Shown here: piece by piece, positions 8,364-16,942 of the stretch
Position numbering within the stretch: the first letter of the stretch is position 1
Layout of the letters: each line of letters begins with the position of its first letter
Assembly: GCA_964525555.1 (NCBI GenBank)
Contig: CAZGHN010000004.1
Span: 120,216 to 184,215, forward strand
DNA length: 64,000 bases
DNA from: JAFGHJ01 sp964525555
GTDB lineage: Bacteria > Hydrothermota > UBA3072
Direction of reading: 5' to 3'
Position numbers and translations under genes: made by a program
Notes under the pieces: generated by a model
What the model saw: only the letters and a program-made list of their open reading frames with translations
Database searches by the model: none
What the model was told of the DNA's origin: nothing

Positions 8364-9611
8364 TTATTTTATTACAACCCTTCCCAGATTAACCGTGTCA
8401 TTTTTCGATTCGATTACCGGTATTTTTACGTTATAATTAGGAACCTTTTTCTTATAAAGTAAAAGTAATTCATATTTACCCGGGGGAATGTTTCTAAATA
8501 TTGTAACTCCATCTGTTCCGGGAAGAGTCGCGTCTACAACATTGGTGATTAGCGTGCCCTGATGTTTAGATAAACCCATCCCTGTATATTTTAAAATACC
8601 TATTCGATCAGGTATATCTCCAGTTACTCTTAAAGTTATTACTCCTTTTTCCTCTTTTGTCTTCCACCTTTCTAAAATATCGGATATTCTTTGTTTTTGT
8701 ATTTTCCCAATATAGAGATCCTTGTTTTCAATTATTTCTTTAACTTTTTCTATTCTTTCTGAGTTAAGACTGAGATTTTCAAATAAAGACAGATAATCAT
8801 AAGGATTGAACTCTGCTCTTTTAAAGCCTGCTATTGAATCGAGTTCGAGTATCATTTTAAATGAGGAACCGGGTAAGGAAGGATGTTTCATGTTGCTCGA
8901 GTTATAATAGTTTGCCGAAGGTATAATCATTGTATACTCGACGGTTTTTTTCTCGGTGTTATATGCCATGTATTTTTCTCTTTGTTTATATTTTATAGGT
9001 ACAAATACTACAAGTGCAATAAGGTAGTATTTTAAATTTTCATTCATAATGAAATGATATATTAAAAGATATAACAGTATTATATATGCTGGATAAAAGA
9101 TAAGAGCTACGTTTTTATCTACAAGGAGTAAATTTCCGTAAGTTTCGAGTATTACGAAATAGGCTATTAAAAAGATCGTAAAAGGTATTATATATTTTGG
9201 AAATCGTCTTAATGGGGAAAGAAAAATAGTAAAAGATATAAGACAACCCATTAGCAGATTATTGGTCGGTATCATTTTTGGATAAAAGTAAAAATTCAGA
9301 GAACAAATAAAGGCATATATAATTGTTGCTGCGATTATAAGTGTAAAAAAGGCTGTTTTTAACCAGTTTTCTGTTCTTATGTGAATTATTTCCGTTAAGA
9401 GATATATAGTGTATGAAAAGGAAGATAGCCCTAAAATGTAGAGTAAAGCTATAAAAAATCTCGGTGCCCTGTGCAAGAATGAAGCGATTGCGGAAAAAGG
9501 AACCGCCCATTTAGGAATTATAGCAAATTCTAAAGCGCTGGCATAGAAAAAGAATATGTATAAGGAGAAGAAGATGCTTATAAAAACGAAAGAAATCAGC
9601 AACTTTTTCAT
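8364..9611 (-). CDS. Polytopic membrane protein of an ECF sigma operon
   Basis: 415 residues, family not recognised. The first ~205 hold about seven hydrophobic helices (for example FVFISIFFSLYIFFFY and FFTLIIAATIIYAFI). The rest is a soluble tail of about 200 residues: a charged helical part (SERIEKVKEIIENKDLYIG), then a beta-rich end (GVTIFRNIPPGKYELLLLYK) like the carboxypeptidase regulatory-like fold. The start overlaps the anti-sigma stop by 4 bp, so it is translated with the sigma/anti-sigma pair. It may sense or respond to the same envelope signal; this is inference from context only. Confidence 0.7.
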   Translation of the reverse strand: MKKLLISFVFISIFFSLYIFFFYASALEFAIIPKWAVPFSAIASFLHRAPRFFIALLYILGLSSFSYTIYLLTEIIHIRTENWLKTAFFTLIIAATIIYAFICSLNFYFYPKMIPTNNLLMGCLISFTIFLSPLRRFPKYIIPFTIFLIAYFVILETYGNLLLVDKNVALIFYPAYIILLYLLIYHFIMNENLKYYLIALVVFVPIKYKQREKYMAYNTEKKTVEYTMIIPSANYYNSSNMKHPSLPGSSFKMILELDSIAGFKRAEFNPYDYLSLFENLSLNSERIEKVKEIIENKDLYIGKIQKQRISDILERWKTKEEKGVITLRVTGDIPDRIGILKYTGMGLSKHQGTLITNVVDATLPGTDGVTIFRNIPPGKYELLLLYKKKVPNYNVKIPVIESKNDTVNLGRVVIK

Positions 9612-9940
9612 TTCAACACCTCTGTCAAAATCTTATTTTTGAACTGCTGAATCTGATACGAACTCTTTACAAGCGGGAATAAGAATAAAATCGATATTGC
9701 AATAGCTCCTGCAGTTACAAGTAACTGTTTTAAAGGTTCTCTTTTTCCGCCTATAAGAATTTTATCGAATTGGACAGGGCACTCAAGATATTCTAAATCT
9801 TTTATTTTTTTGCTTAATAAAAGTTCATCATAAATCTTTTTTGCTTCTTTGTTTTGCTTTAACATATCTTCAACCAAATCGGGGTGATTACACTCTCCGT
9901 CGATATAAGAAGATATAAGAATTTTTAGTTTTCTATTCAT
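9608..9940 (-). CDS. Putative anti-sigma factor, single-pass membrane protein
   Basis: 110 residues. The N-terminal part (LKILISSYIDGECNHPDLVEDML) resembles the start of zf-HC2-type anti-sigma factors (LSAYLDGEL...), but the HxxxCxxC zinc motif is missing. One membrane helix follows at residues about 72-90 (LLVTAGAIAISILFLFPLV), with a short periplasmic tail. It overlaps the ECF sigma gene by 8 bp upstream and the membrane-protein gene by 4 bp downstream. The expected role is to hold the sigma factor at the membrane until a signal arrives; the assignment rests mostly on gene order and topology. Confidence 0.68.
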   Translation of the reverse strand: MNRKLKILISSYIDGECNHPDLVEDMLKQNKEAKKIYDELLLSKKIKDLEYLECPVQFDKILIGGKREPLKQLLVTAGAIAISILFLFPLVKSSYQIQQFKNKILTEVLK

Positions 9941-10463
9941 CCTTGCCTCCGTAATATTTCCTGAAAAGCTTCCTTGCTTTATAAAGCCTTGATTTTATGG
10001 TGCCTACTGGCACTCCGAAAACGTTTGAAAGTTCTTTATAATTTAGTCCTTCTTTTTCTCTTAATATTAAAAGGAAAGACAATTTCTCCGGCATTTTTTT
10101 AAGGGTCCTTTCGATTGCAATTTTTTCTTCTATATCTGTATCTTTTGTTGCCAGGTAACTCTGTTTTAAATCCACAAAGGTCTTTTGCCTCGTAACATAG
10201 TTCAGGAGATGGTTGACCGATACTTTGTATATCCATGCTTTAAAATTGCCTCCTTTAAATCTATTTAACACTCTGAATACTTTTATAAATATATCCTGCG
10301 TAACATCGGAAGAATTCGCCTCGTTTCTCGTATAGTAAAGAGAAAGTGTATAAATTCTATCTTTGAATTCTCTGTATATAATCTCACGTGAGTTTCTGTC
10401 TCCGGCCTTTGCTTGTTCGATTATATAATCGTCCATTTCATTTTCTTTATTATTATAACACAT
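9933..10463 (-). CDS. ECF-family RNA polymerase sigma factor
   Basis: Extracytoplasmic-function sigma-70 factor. The region 2 motif (SSDVTQDIFIKVFRVL ... FKAWIYKVSVNHLLNY) lies at residues about 52-90. Region 4 (LREKEGLNYKELSNVFGVP followed by VGTIKSRLYKARK) is a helix-turn-helix near the C-terminus. The 176 residues are normal for the family. An alternative start at 10436 (MDDYIIEQAKAGD) fits family N-termini slightly better; neither ATG has a clear Shine-Dalgarno sequence. It heads a coupled operon with the anti-sigma and membrane protein, and its near-consensus promoter suggests housekeeping-sigma transcription. Confidence 0.9.
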   Translation of the reverse strand: MCYNNKENEMDDYIIEQAKAGDRNSREIIYREFKDRIYTLSLYYTRNEANSSDVTQDIFIKVFRVLNRFKGGNFKAWIYKVSVNHLLNYVTRQKTFVDLKQSYLATKDTDIEEKIAIERTLKKMPEKLSFLLILREKEGLNYKELSNVFGVPVGTIKSRLYKARKLFRKYYGGKDE

Positions 10464-10481
10464 TAAAGTACCATTTTGTTC

Positions 10482-10510
10482 ATTGTAAGAATATTTATCT
10501 CAGTTGTCAA
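10482..10510 (-). promoter_or_regulatory. Sigma-70 promoter of the ECF sigma operon
   Basis: On the minus strand: TTGACA (10505-10510), 17-bp spacer, TACAAT (10482-10487). The ATG at 10463 lies 18 bp beyond the -10 box, leaving a leader of about 10-12 nt. Confidence 0.8.
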
Positions 10511-10746
10511 TTTTATTTAAAAAAAATATTAGCCACAAAGGCACTAAGACACAAAGGAAAGTTTTGTTGTTTTTTTATACTCCATGCTCTTTGTGGACTT
10601 TGTGGACAAACTCCGCTCTCGGCTCACCGCTTACGGCAATAAAAGAAAAGAATCCTTTCAATCTGCGTTTATCTGCGTCCTATTATTTTGGTGTGGGGTG
10701 GGGATTCCAACTTCCAACTTCTTACTTCTGACTTCTCTTTTAATTC
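10511..10746. repeat. Intergenic repeat words between divergent promoters
   Basis: Holds an AGCCACAAAGGCACTAAGAC word at 10531, CTTTGTGGACTTTGTGGAC words at about 10590-10610, a CAATCTGCGTTTATCTGCG word at about 10659-10680 and an AACTTCTTACTTCTGACTTC word at about 10715-10735. Small open frames here are translations of repeats. No gene. Confidence 0.6.
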
Positions 10747-10774
10747 TTGACATAAAAAAATATTTAACTAAAAT
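10747..10774 (+). promoter_or_regulatory. Sigma-70 promoter of the CNT transporter gene
   Basis: TTGACA (10747-10752), 16-bp spacer, TAAAAT (10769-10774). The ATG at 10784 is only 9 bp from the -10 box and has no Shine-Dalgarno sequence, predicting a leaderless or near-leaderless mRNA. Confidence 0.78.
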
Positions 10775-10783
10775 ATATGTACG

Positions 10784-12091
10784 ATGGATCGATATAATTT
10801 AGTAAGTTTTCTTGGTATATTTATCTTACTAGGTGTTGCCTGGCTTTTTTCGGAGAATAAACGTAATATGAATTGGAGGCTTATTCTCTGGGGAATAGGA
10901 ATCCAGATGGTTTTTGCCCTTTTTATATTTGTTGTACCTTTTGGAAGTAAAATATTTTTATTTTTAAATGATGTTGTTGTAAAAGTCTTAAGTTCTGCTA
11001 CTGCAGGGGCCAAATTTGTTTTTGGCAGATTAGCCCTACTTCCTGGAAGTGAAGGTGCGGGAGGGGAATCGCTTGGCTTTATACTCGCTTTCCAGGGTTT
11101 TCCTACAATAATTTTTTTCTCATCGCTTATAGCTATACTTTACTATTTCAATATCATGCAGAAGTTATTAAAGGGATTTGCGTATGTATTTACGAAATTA
11201 ATGAGATTGTCCGGTGCGGAGTCACTATGTGCATCCAGCAATATTTTTGTTGGGATTGAGTCTGTTTTGACGATAAGGCCTCATCTTAAGGAGATGACAA
11301 AATCGGAATTATGTACGATACTAACTGCAGGAATGGCTACGGTTGCTTCGAACGTTCTTGCGCTTTATATCTTCAGCCTGAAAGAACAATTTCCCACAAT
11401 TGCCGCTCATCTGATATCGGCTTCTATTCTTTCTGCTCCCGCGGCTATAATTATGTCTAAGATTATAATTCCGGAAGGAGAGATCCCGAAAACACTCGGT
11501 GAACACGTCGAAGTGCATTACGATAGAGAGACTAACGTTTTTGAAGCTATAATCAATGGTGCCAATAGCGCTGTTAAACTTATTGTAGGTATTGTGGCTT
11601 TGCTTATAGCTGTTCTGGGTCTGGTTGCTTTATTAGATTTAATTCTCGGTGGAATTGGCGGAAAGATAAACGTCTTGCTGGGGGCAAATATCGACTGGAG
11701 CCTGAAAGGATTTTTAGGGTACATATTTTATCCCTTTACAGTGATTCTTGGTATTCCTCCATCCGATGCCTGGGTTGTTGCCAGGCTTATTGGAGAAAGG
11801 ACTATTCTAACGGAAATACCGGCTTACCAGCATCTGGGGTTAGCAATAGAGTCCGGATTGCTAAAGCATCCCCGTTCTGCAGTAGTCGCGACCTATGCGC
11901 TTTGCGGATTTGCTCATTTTGCTTCCATGTCGATTTTCATAGGAGGGATTTCCGTTTTGGTTCCGGAAAAAAGAGAAATTCTCTCAAGAATTGGTCTTAA
12001 GGCGTTACTTGCCGCCACTTTAGCCTGTCTCCTGACTGCCTGTATAGCAGGGACATTTTTTACAAAGGGTTCTATTTTGCTCGGAGGGTAG
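10784..12091 (+). CDS. Concentrative nucleoside transporter (CNT/NupC family) with altered binding motifs
   Basis: Inner-membrane Na+/H+-coupled nucleoside uptake carrier by family. The 435 residues show the CNT order: N-terminal helices, gate/nucleoside-recognition domain, GESLGFILAFQGFPTII, then NIFVGIESVLTIRPHL, ELCTILTAGMATVASNVLALY, LTEIPAY and YALCGFAHFASMSIFIGGI. The usual base-contacting GQTE(A/S)P motif is replaced by GIES with a one-residue deletion, and the NFSS-type motif is HFAS, so the substrate may not be an ordinary nucleoside. The start is fixed by the family N-terminus (FLGIFILLGVAWLFSENKR). No neighbouring nucleoside-catabolism gene gives a clue. Confidence 0.85.
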   Translation: MDRYNLVSFLGIFILLGVAWLFSENKRNMNWRLILWGIGIQMVFALFIFVVPFGSKIFLFLNDVVVKVLSSATAGAKFVFGRLALLPGSEGAGGESLGFILAFQGFPTIIFFSSLIAILYYFNIMQKLLKGFAYVFTKLMRLSGAESLCASSNIFVGIESVLTIRPHLKEMTKSELCTILTAGMATVASNVLALYIFSLKEQFPTIAAHLISASILSAPAAIIMSKIIIPEGEIPKTLGEHVEVHYDRETNVFEAIINGANSAVKLIVGIVALLIAVLGLVALLDLILGGIGGKINVLLGANIDWSLKGFLGYIFYPFTVILGIPPSDAWVVARLIGERTILTEIPAYQHLGLAIESGLLKHPRSAVVATYALCGFAHFASMSIFIGGISVLVPEKREILSRIGLKALLAATLACLLTACIAGTFFTKGSILLGG

Positions 12092-12159
12092 AGTTAATGA
12101 AAAAATCTTTTCAAAAAATATTAGAATATAATTTTCTCGGTCTTTGAGAGGTAAAAATT

Positions 12160-12558
12160 ATGATAGAAATGCTTGGTTATTGTGGATTTTTATGTGATAT
12201 TTGTCCGGCTTACCAGAAAAACATAAAAAGTGAAGAAGATAAGGTTGAAATAAGCGATAAATGGTTCTTATACTTTGGCTTTAAAGTCCCTCCGGAGAAA
12301 GTTAGTTGTGTTGGGTGCAGGAACGAAGGGAATCATCCGGACGATGGGTGTCCTGTGCGGCCATGCGCAATGAAGAGAAGCGTTCGAAATTGCGCTTACT
12401 GTGATGATTTTGATTGCGATAATCTAAAATCCAGAGTGGATTTTGTCGAAAGTAATGTTAATATAGAAATCGAAAAAATCCCGGAGGAAGATTACAAGCG
12501 ATTTATCGAACCCTATTTGGGTAAGAAAAGATTGCTTGAGATGAGAGAGAAATTGTAG
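12160..12558 (+). CDS. DUF3795 Cys-rich protein
   Basis: A 132-residue cytosolic protein of the DUF3795 family, common in anaerobes. The N-terminus CGFLCDICPAY is diagnostic, followed by CVGC, CPVRPC and CAYCDDFDC, for about eleven Cys in all, consistent with zinc or iron-sulfur binding. The biochemical role is unknown. AGAGGT precedes the ATG. It ends 21 bp from the convergent TPR gene. Confidence 0.85.
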   Translation: MIEMLGYCGFLCDICPAYQKNIKSEEDKVEISDKWFLYFGFKVPPEKVSCVGCRNEGNHPDDGCPVRPCAMKRSVRNCAYCDDFDCDNLKSRVDFVESNVNIEIEKIPEEDYKRFIEPYLGKKRLLEMREKL

Positions 12559-12579
12559 TTTTTTAGGCTGTTTCTCTTT

Positions 12580-14409
12580 TCACTTATTTGAGTCTTGTAC
12601 AAGATTATTTATTTCTTTCAATTTTCTTTTTGCTAAGGTGTCATATGGGTTAAGCTCTATTGCCTTTTCAATGTCTCTTACGGCTTTCTCAAGTTCGCCT
12701 TTTTCGGCAAAGGTAATTCCCCTCCAGCAATAAGCGTATTCATTATCAGGTTGAAGTTCAAGAGCTCTATTAAGATCGGAAATGGCTTCATTATACATTT
12801 CCTTATCTTTGTAGCATCTTCCCCTCCAGTAAAAAGAATAATAATCGTTGGAATCTAGTTTTATTGTTTGGTTAAAATCCGATATAGCTTCATCATACTT
12901 TTTTTTGTTCCAGTAGCATTTTCCCCTCCAGTAATAAGCATAGTAATCGGTGGAATCTAATTTTATTGCTTGTTTAAAATCCGATATAGCTTTATCGTAC
13001 ATTTCCTTATCTCTGTAGCTTATTCCTCTCCAGTAGTGAGAATAGTAGTCATCAGGGTCCAATTTTATTGCTTGGTTAAAATCGGCTATAGCTTTATCGT
13101 ACATTTTCTTGTCTCTGTAGCTTCTTCCTCGCCAATAATGAGAATATTCATCGTCAAGTCCTAGTCCTATAGCTTTAGTTAAATCGTATACAGAGTTTCT
13201 ATATTTTTTGATTTCGTAATTTGCTATACCTCTGTGATAATAGAAACGACCGTTATTTGGTTTTATACTGATTGCTAATGTAAAATCATATATTGCATAT
13301 TGATATTTTTTACTGTTTAAATTACACCTGCCTCTCCAGTAATAAGCATATTCATTGTCAGATTTTAGTTTAATTACTTGGTTAAAATTGGCTATAGCTT
13401 CATCGTGCATTTCCTTGTTCCGATAGCATCTTCCTATCCAGTAATAAGCATAATGGTCATTAGGTTTTAATTCTATCGCTTTTGACAGATCAGATATAGC
13501 TTCATTATACATTTCTTTATAGAAGAAGGCTTTCCCTCTCAAACAAAAATCATCGGCGCTGTCAGGTTCTGATTCTATTATTTTATCGAAGTAGTATCTA
13601 GCCTCTTCGTAGTTATTATTATATTGGTTTGCAAGAGCTTTGTTAAATATGTATTTAAGTTCTTCCGGTTCTAATTCGATCGCTTTATCGAATTCTTTTA
13701 TCGCTCTCTCGTAGTTTTCCTTTTTAGCATAGATGTTTCCACGGTATTTATATAGTTCGGCTTCCTCTGGTAGCAGTTCAATCGCTTTTGTATAATCCTC
13801 GATTGCTTTATCGTATTCGTTTTCACTGAATATGTAACCTCTATTGTAGTATGCTTCTGCGTTTTTTGAACTAAGTTTAATTGCGTTTGTATAATTTTCG
13901 ATCGCTTCCTCTGTTTTGTCTAATTTATGATAATAAACGCCCAAATTAAAATACAGCCTGCTTAGAGCAATACTATCCATTGACTCTTTATATTTCGTAG
14001 CTTTTTTTAATGACTTAATGGCTTTTTTATCTTCATTTTGCATGCCTTTCGACGCTCCTATTCCAATTAAAGTTAGTCCTATTGTTTTATCTTTTTTAGT
14101 TCTTGATGATAATCTATATGCTTCCGAATAAAGTCCTTCAGCTTCCTTATATTTTTCTATATTGAATAAGGAATCCGATTTTCTAATTATTATTTTTAGT
14201 GTATCATTTTCTTCAGATAAAAATTCGGATATATCAGCCTGGAAAGAAACGGGAGGCTCAACTTTTGATTTTTCTTCTCTTCTTAAAATCTTACCTTTAT
14301 TAATTTTATAATGTAAAAACCAAATGGAAAACCATGTAATACCGACAATGGCTAAGATTAAAAGAATTATCTTCGAAATTTTATATTCTGAATTTTTCTT
14401 GAATTCCAT
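12580..14409 (-). CDS. Membrane-anchored tetratricopeptide-repeat protein
   Basis: 609 residues: a short cytoplasmic start, one membrane helix (ILLILAIVGITWFSIWFL, residues about 15-32), then a lysine-rich linker and about fifteen 34-residue TPR units to residue ~600. Units in the second half are almost identical (YWRGRCY.DKEMYDEAISDFNQAIKL), showing recent internal duplication. TPRs bind partner proteins; the partner here is unknown. The ATG lies 10 bp after a TAATTT -10 box and has no Shine-Dalgarno sequence. It stands alone. Confidence 0.85.
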   Translation of the reverse strand: MEFKKNSEYKISKIILLILAIVGITWFSIWFLHYKINKGKILRREEKSKVEPPVSFQADISEFLSEENDTLKIIIRKSDSLFNIEKYKEAEGLYSEAYRLSSRTKKDKTIGLTLIGIGASKGMQNEDKKAIKSLKKATKYKESMDSIALSRLYFNLGVYYHKLDKTEEAIENYTNAIKLSSKNAEAYYNRGYIFSENEYDKAIEDYTKAIELLPEEAELYKYRGNIYAKKENYERAIKEFDKAIELEPEELKYIFNKALANQYNNNYEEARYYFDKIIESEPDSADDFCLRGKAFFYKEMYNEAISDLSKAIELKPNDHYAYYWIGRCYRNKEMHDEAIANFNQVIKLKSDNEYAYYWRGRCNLNSKKYQYAIYDFTLAISIKPNNGRFYYHRGIANYEIKKYRNSVYDLTKAIGLGLDDEYSHYWRGRSYRDKKMYDKAIADFNQAIKLDPDDYYSHYWRGISYRDKEMYDKAISDFKQAIKLDSTDYYAYYWRGKCYWNKKKYDEAISDFNQTIKLDSNDYYSFYWRGRCYKDKEMYNEAISDLNRALELQPDNEYAYCWRGITFAEKGELEKAVRDIEKAIELNPYDTLAKRKLKEINNLVQDSNK

Positions 14410-14419
14410 TGTTAGGAAT

Positions 14420-14447
14420 AAATTAATTAAATTTTATGTAGAATCAA
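14420..14447 (-). promoter_or_regulatory. Possible promoter of the TPR gene
   Basis: Minus strand: TTGATT (14442-14447), 16-bp spacer, TAATTT (14420-14425). The start codon lies 10 bp further on, another near-leaderless arrangement. Confidence 0.5.
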
Positions 14448-14760
14448 GGCTGTAAGGTTTGATATTAAGTAAGAATAATAAAAAATTAGAATATATCCGT
14501 GTAAATCTGTGGCTATTTTAGTTGATGCGTTAATGCGTATAAGCGTAGATGCGTTAGCCACCCCTCACATCCAAATATCTTATTAGATTAAGTTTTTTCT
14601 ACTTAACACTCTAACTCTCTAACGCTCTAACACTCTAACGATTTTGCGCCTTCGTGGCTATATTGGGGGTTGGGATTTGGGATTTAGTAACAACAAAATA
14701 ATTTTTTGGGTTGTGCGGTTGGGCTCTGTGTCCTCTGTGTCTCTGTGTGAGAATTCAATC
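14448..14760. repeat. Gene-free block of dispersed repeat words
   Basis: Includes a TCCGTGTAAATCTGTGGCTA word (about 14495), a GATGCGTTAATGCGTATAAGC word (about 14523), AACACTCTAACTCTCTAACG words (about 14604-14640), a TTGGGATTTGGGATTTAG word (about 14670) and CTCTGTGTCCTCTGTGTCTC words (about 14725-14745). It abuts the -35 box at 14761. Nothing else is seen. Confidence 0.6.
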
Positions 14761-14789
14761 TTGACATAATACCTAAATTATTGTACCAT
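14761..14789 (+). promoter_or_regulatory. Sigma-70 promoter of the DUF6868/CreD-like operon
   Basis: TTGACA (14761-14766), 17-bp spacer, TACCAT (14784-14789). AAGGAGGAG precedes the ATG at 14812. Confidence 0.7.
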
Positions 14790-14811
14790 ATATATTAAAA
14801 GGAGGAGTTTT

Positions 14812-15048
14812 ATGGATCCTTTACTAAAATTTTTACTCTGGAGCGCAGTAATTAATTTAGGATTACTATTGGTGAGTTTCTTCGCTTTTACATTAGGAAG
14901 TGATTTTATTTATCGAATTCACGGCAAGTGGTATGATATAAAAAAAGATGAATTTAATGCTATTATTTATTCCGGGATGTTGTTTTACAAGATATGCATA
15001 CTTTTCTTTAATATCGTTCCGTATATTGTTTTGCGTTTTATTGTGTAA
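14812..15048 (+). CDS. DUF6868-like small membrane protein
   Basis: 78 residues with two hydrophobic helices (about 6-28 and 55-76). Between them lies FIYRIHGKWYDIKKDEFNAI, and the end reads YKICILFFNIVPYIVLR; this matches my memory of the DUF6868 family (an xxYRIHGKWF core and a FNLVPYxxLR end). Function unknown. AAGGAGGAG lies ahead of the ATG. First gene of a probable three-gene operon with the STAS-like and CreD-like genes. Confidence 0.68.
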   Translation: MDPLLKFLLWSAVINLGLLLVSFFAFTLGSDFIYRIHGKWYDIKKDEFNAIIYSGMLFYKICILFFNIVPYIVLRFIV

Positions 15049-15083
15049 ATAAATAAGATTTTTGTTAAGAGGGTAAATATACA

Positions 15084-15446
15084 TTGGGTATAGAAGCAAA
15101 GGTATTAGAGAATAAAGATTACGTGGGAATTGTTGTTAAGGGTTCCTTAAGCTTACAAAATTTAAAAGACTGCGCGGATGCGGTGAAAAATACACAGGAA
15201 AAATATGGAACCGATAAGATACTTATGGATATCTACGAAATGACTGGTGAGATTGTCGAATTCGATCGTTACCGACTTGGAGAATACGCTGCAAAAATAT
15301 TACCTCGTAGTATTAAAGTAGCCGTAATAATGGAATCTAAGCATATAAATAAATTCTTTGAGAATGTTGCTACCAATCGTGGCATAGATGTAATAGTCGT
15401 TGATAACAAGAAAGAAGCCTTAAATTGGTTGTTAAATGAGGAATAG
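15084..15446 (+). CDS. STAS/SpoIIAA-like small protein
   Basis: A 120-residue soluble alpha/beta protein. The order (strand VGIVVKGSLS, helix NLKDCADAVKNTQEKYG, strand KILMDIYEM, helix RYRLGEYAAKIL, strand IKVAVIMESK, helix FFENVATNRG, strand DVIVVDNKKEALNWL) fits the STAS/SpoIIAA-like fold seen in many uncharacterised bacterial proteins. No phosphorylatable Ser like that of true anti-anti-sigma factors stands out. The only workable start is a TTG at 15084 with GAGGG about 10 bases upstream. It lies between two membrane-protein genes of the same operon. Confidence 0.65.
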   Translation: MGIEAKVLENKDYVGIVVKGSLSLQNLKDCADAVKNTQEKYGTDKILMDIYEMTGEIVEFDRYRLGEYAAKILPRSIKVAVIMESKHINKFFENVATNRGIDVIVVDNKKEALNWLLNEE

Positions 15447-15513
15447 TTAAAAAGCTGCATAGTAGATGCGAAGTGGTGTTAGAAGATAATAGTTTTTACT
15501 GGAGGGTGGAATT

Positions 15514-16743
15514 ATGAAAAAACTTCCCGTTATTTTTTTGATTTATGTTTTTACCGTATTTGCATGGATGATTCTTGGGGGAACAATTTTAAAAAGAACT
15601 CATACGCAGGATTACAAACTTAAAGGTATGGTCAGTCAACTCTGGGGTACCATACAGCAGCAGAAAGCTCCTTATGTATACTATAATACGAGAGAGAAGA
15701 AAGAAAGAGAGATAGTAGAGTCTTCAGGTAAAGCCGTCAAAGAACTTGAAACTTATACTGTTTCTCATTCAGTGCCTCTTAAAGCGAGTGAAATAGATGT
15801 TTCTCTGTCGCTTGAACATCGAAAGAAAGGTTTGCTCTGGTATTCGACTTATACGGTAGATTTTTCAGGATGGTACGAAGTTATTAACGATACAGAAGAG
15901 ACCCGTTACATTTATTTTAATTTCGATTTTCCGACGGTAGGTGCTGTTTATGATAATTTTAAACTTTTAGTTAATGAAAAAGAAATAGATAAAATTAAAA
16001 TATCGGAAGGGAGAGTAATTTACCCGATGAGATTGTCTCCGGGAGAAGCCGAAGCGCTAGAAATTTCATACACCTCTCAAGGATTGGATCAATGGTGGTA
16101 TGATTTTGGGGCAAAAGTTACACAGGTAAAGGATTTCTCTCTTAAAATGAATACGGATTTTTACGAAATCGATTTTCCTCAAAATAGTATCTCTCCAACC
16201 GTGAAGACTAAAACGGACAAGGGCTGGGAGTTAAAATGGCAATATTCAAATTTACTTACCGGAGTGAAGATAGGAATGGATTTACCGAGGAAGTTAAATC
16301 CTGGTCCCTGGGTTAGTCAGGTTACTTTCTCTGCACCAATTTCGCTCTTTTTGTTTTTCTTTTTGCTTTTTGTTTTTACAACATTACGCGGTATAAAACT
16401 GCATCCGATGAACTATTTCTTTATCGGAGCCGCTTTCTTTAGTTTCCATCTGCTTCTGGCTTATCTGGTTGACCATATAGATATTAATGCGGCGTTTTTT
16501 ATCAGTTCATTCGTTTCAATCTTTCTTGTTGTGACCTATATGAGACTTGTTGTAAGTAAAAGATTTGCTTTTGTGGAAATTGCTATCGCTCAGTTTGTGT
16601 ATCTGGTTTTATTTTCTTACACGTTTTTCTTTGAAGGTTTTACCGGTCTTGCCATAACTATTTTATGCATCGTGACGCTTTTTGTTGTTATGCAATTTAC
16701 CGGAAAGGTCGATTGGTCTGCCGTATCCAGAAAAAAAGAGTGA
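15514..16743 (+). CDS. CreD-like inner membrane protein
   Basis: 409 residues. One N-terminal helix (IFLIYVFTVFAWMILGG) is followed by a large extracytoplasmic domain (residues about 30-270, beta-rich, with FSGWYEVINDTEETRYIYF), then five or six helices. The C-terminal part (LRGIKLHPMNYFFIGAAFF, LLLAYLVDHIDINAAFF, YTFFFEGFTGLAITI) follows the CreD family closely. E. coli CreD is an envelope protein of the CreBC regulon; here no creB/creC is adjacent. A good GGAGGG site precedes the ATG. Last gene of the operon that begins at 14812. Confidence 0.8.
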   Translation: MKKLPVIFLIYVFTVFAWMILGGTILKRTHTQDYKLKGMVSQLWGTIQQQKAPYVYYNTREKKEREIVESSGKAVKELETYTVSHSVPLKASEIDVSLSLEHRKKGLLWYSTYTVDFSGWYEVINDTEETRYIYFNFDFPTVGAVYDNFKLLVNEKEIDKIKISEGRVIYPMRLSPGEAEALEISYTSQGLDQWWYDFGAKVTQVKDFSLKMNTDFYEIDFPQNSISPTVKTKTDKGWELKWQYSNLLTGVKIGMDLPRKLNPGPWVSQVTFSAPISLFLFFFLLFVFTTLRGIKLHPMNYFFIGAAFFSFHLLLAYLVDHIDINAAFFISSFVSIFLVVTYMRLVVSKRFAFVEIAIAQFVYLVLFSYTFFFEGFTGLAITILCIVTLFVVMQFTGKVDWSAVSRKKE

Positions 16744-16851
16744 TTTGATATCTTAGCCGAAGGTTTTATAACATAGAATTAATTCGTCTTTTTATTCTAA
16801 AGTCTGAGACATGAAAGAATATATATTTGTGTTTTTTCGCGCTTGTAGTGC

Positions 16852-16877
16852 TTGACATGGTAACTTAAACGTATAAT
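16852..16877 (+). promoter_or_regulatory. Promoter-like sequence ahead of the glycoside hydrolase
   Basis: TTGACA (16852-16857) and a perfect TATAAT (16872-16877), but with only a 14-bp spacer. Using TAATTT at 16874 restores a 16-bp spacer. About 60 nt of leader follow. Confidence 0.5.
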
Positions 16878-16942
16878 TTAGAGAAAAATATTATAAACAG
16901 TAATTAGAATTCTGAAAAATATACCCTAACTTGGAGGGGTTT

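Noticed and set aside
10388..10802. Overlapping small plus-strand ORFs between the sigma and transporter genes
   Set aside because: They translate repeat words and the promoter region, with no start context or recognisable protein.
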